From NCBI GenBank assembly GCA_030429625.1, contig JAUIFA010000004.1, positions 309,393 to 373,392 on the forward strand: a DNA stretch of 64,000 nt, given 5' to 3'. Both the position numbers and the translations under genes were made by a program. Under the pieces are notes generated by a model, which ran no database searches, was not told the DNA's origin, and worked only from the letters and a program-made list of their open reading frames with translations. This DNA comes from Alphaproteobacteria bacterium. GTDB taxonomy: Bacteria > Pseudomonadota > Alphaproteobacteria > Rickettsiales > UBA8987. Numbering within the stretch: the stretch's first letter is position 1; each line of letters begins with the position of its first letter. Shown in pieces: positions 63,271-64,000 of the stretch.

Positions 63271-64000
63271 ATGAAAAAAATTAATGAAATAAAAAAAGAA
63301 ATAGATCTTCCTGATATAAGAGATTGGAACGATGTGATATATGGTGGTGATAGAGATGATACTATTCATGGTGGCGATGGGGATGATTACATTCATGGCG
63401 GCGCTGGTGACGATGTATTATACGGAGACGAAGGCAATGATACACTTGTTGGCGGTATCGGAGAGGATTATCTTAATGGTGGCGCCGGTGATGATTTAAT
63501 TTATGCTAGTGGTGGCGATTATGTTGATGGTGGTGCTGGTTTTGATAGTTTAGAAGTATCTGTTAGCGCAGAAGATGTTTCACCTTTTGGGCTTGATATT
63601 TTCGTTTTGGACGATGTTTACAACATTGAGTCTTTGAGTGTTGTGGGTGATGCCGGAGAAGGAAATTATGTGGTTGTAGAAGATGATTATTGGAACGAAG
63701 GTCTAACAGAGGTGGATGTTTCAGGCGTAACGGCCGAAGCAGTTGGTGTGATTTTGGATGACAGAGAGAATGACCTAAATATTGTGGGTACGGTCAATAC
63801 CAGTAGCGATCCGATGGAGGGTTCTACTTATATAACCGGTAGCGGTAACGATACGATCACAAACACCAGAGCAGGCGATTATGTTGATGGTGGTGCTGGT
63901 TTTGATAGTTTAGAAGTATCTGTTAGCGCAGAAGATGTTTCACCTTTTGGGCTTGATATTTTCGTTTTGGACGATGTTTACAACATTGAGTCTTTGAGTG
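63271..64000 (+). CDS. RTX (GGxGxDxxx) calcium-binding repeat protein, 3' end outside window
   Basis: 243 complete codons open to the window edge, from an ATG preceded by AGAGG. After about 20 residues comes a run of RTX nonapeptides: IHGGDGDDYIHGGAGDD, VLYGDEGNDTLVGG and YLNGGAGDDLIYAS. These bind Ca2+ as a parallel beta roll and mark type I-secreted proteins. It then continues as an acidic beta-rich unit of about 120 residues (starting GDYVDGGAGFDSLEV), and the next unit begins identically at 63874. No signal peptide is seen, as expected for type I export by a C-terminal signal that is outside the window. Could be adhesin, hemolysin-like or enzyme; the deciding part is missing. Confidence 0.85.
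   Translation, partial: MKKINEIKKEIDLPDIRDWNDVIYGGDRDDTIHGGDGDDYIHGGAGDDVLYGDEGNDTLVGGIGEDYLNGGAGDDLIYASGGDYVDGGAGFDSLEVSVSAEDVSPFGLDIFVLDDVYNIESLSVVGDAGEGNYVVVEDDYWNEGLTEVDVSGVTAEAVGVILDDRENDLNIVGTVNTSSDPMEGSTYITGSGNDTITNTRAGDYVDGGAGFDSLEVSVSAEDVSPFGLDIFVLDDVYNIESLS
63514..63640 (+). repeat. Long direct repeat, copy 1 (360-base period)
   Basis: 127 bases beginning GGCGATTATGTTGATGG, identical by reading to 63874-64000. The offset of 360 bases equals 120 codons, so the repeat keeps frame. Confidence 0.9.
63874..64000 (+). repeat. Long direct repeat, copy 2 (cut by window edge)
   Basis: Identical to copy 1 base for base up to the window edge. The intervening sequence (63641-63873) would be the rest of one repeat unit, so more units probably follow outside the window. 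Confidence 0.9.

Overview
The window looks like a piece of an alphaproteobacterial chromosome. The indicators are the cell-cycle hybrid kinase CckA, the NtrY-NtrX-TrkA-Dat block, the BolA-GrxD pair, the radA-cvpA-purF-SDR and rpsF-rpsR-rplI-dnaB-alr strings, a heat-shock promoter of the alphaproteobacterial RpoH type in front of groESL, a hopanoid-type HpnE and a proton-pumping pyrophosphatase. Base composition is moderately AT-rich by eye. A Micavibrionales- or Rhodospirillales-like lineage would fit, but that is a guess from gene content. There is no CRISPR array, insertion sequence, phage region or rRNA. One tRNA gene (Leu, anticodon UAG) is present.

Layout. 1-3.5 kb (minus): the 3' part of the window opens inside dnaN, preceded by dnaA; then 0.4 kb of AT-rich non-coding DNA, a possible replication-origin element, and ppa. 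3.6-7.5 kb (plus): hpnE, a small membrane protein and groES-groEL. 7.5-17 kb: a DHH phosphoesterase, purU, a very unusual duplicated-module ATPase, a single-chain polyphosphate kinase-exopolyphosphatase, a RatA/Coq10-like protein and an ArsR regulator. 17-26 kb: tRNA-Leu, tig-clpP-clpX-flhB, cckA, then YciI, HIT and PfkB proteins. 26-32 kb: an RNA methyltransferase, a partial Mrp/Mbh-type antiporter cluster, a pentapeptide protein and hppA. 32-40 kb (minus): the bolA-grxD-nadD-elbB-U32-Pif1 operon, three small low-complexity proteins and panE. 40-50 kb (plus): ntrY, ntrX, trkA, dat, a HAD phosphatase, an AsmA protein and an HD-like orphan. 50-63 kb: radA-cvpA-purF-SDR (minus), a 942-residue LOG/Ham1 multidomain protein (plus), and rpsF-rpsR-rplI-dnaB-alr-mlaE-mlaF (minus). 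63.3-64 kb (plus): the start of an RTX-repeat protein running off the edge.

Themes. Several genes handle pyrophosphate and polyphosphate: soluble PPase, membrane H+-PPase and the fused Ppk-Ppx. Others handle protein quality control (GroESL, trigger factor, ClpXP) and nucleotide metabolism or sanitation (PurU, PurF, the LOG-Ham1 protein, HIT, PfkB). CckA and NtrYX supply cell-cycle and redox/nitrogen signalling.

The most unusual items are: (1) the LOG-like/Ham1-like/LOG-like/LOG fusion at 54.3-57.1 kb; (2) the protein at 9.7-12.4 kb, in which a two-part module A-B occurs twice in front of a RecA-type ATPase; (3) the Ppk1-Ppx fusion; (4) an Mrp-type cluster lacking its large antiporter subunits; (5) three neighbouring small proteins sharing a C-terminal hydrophobic signature; (6) an exact in-frame DNA repeat at 360-base offset in the RTX gene. 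All functional assignments come from reading motifs; no database search was run.
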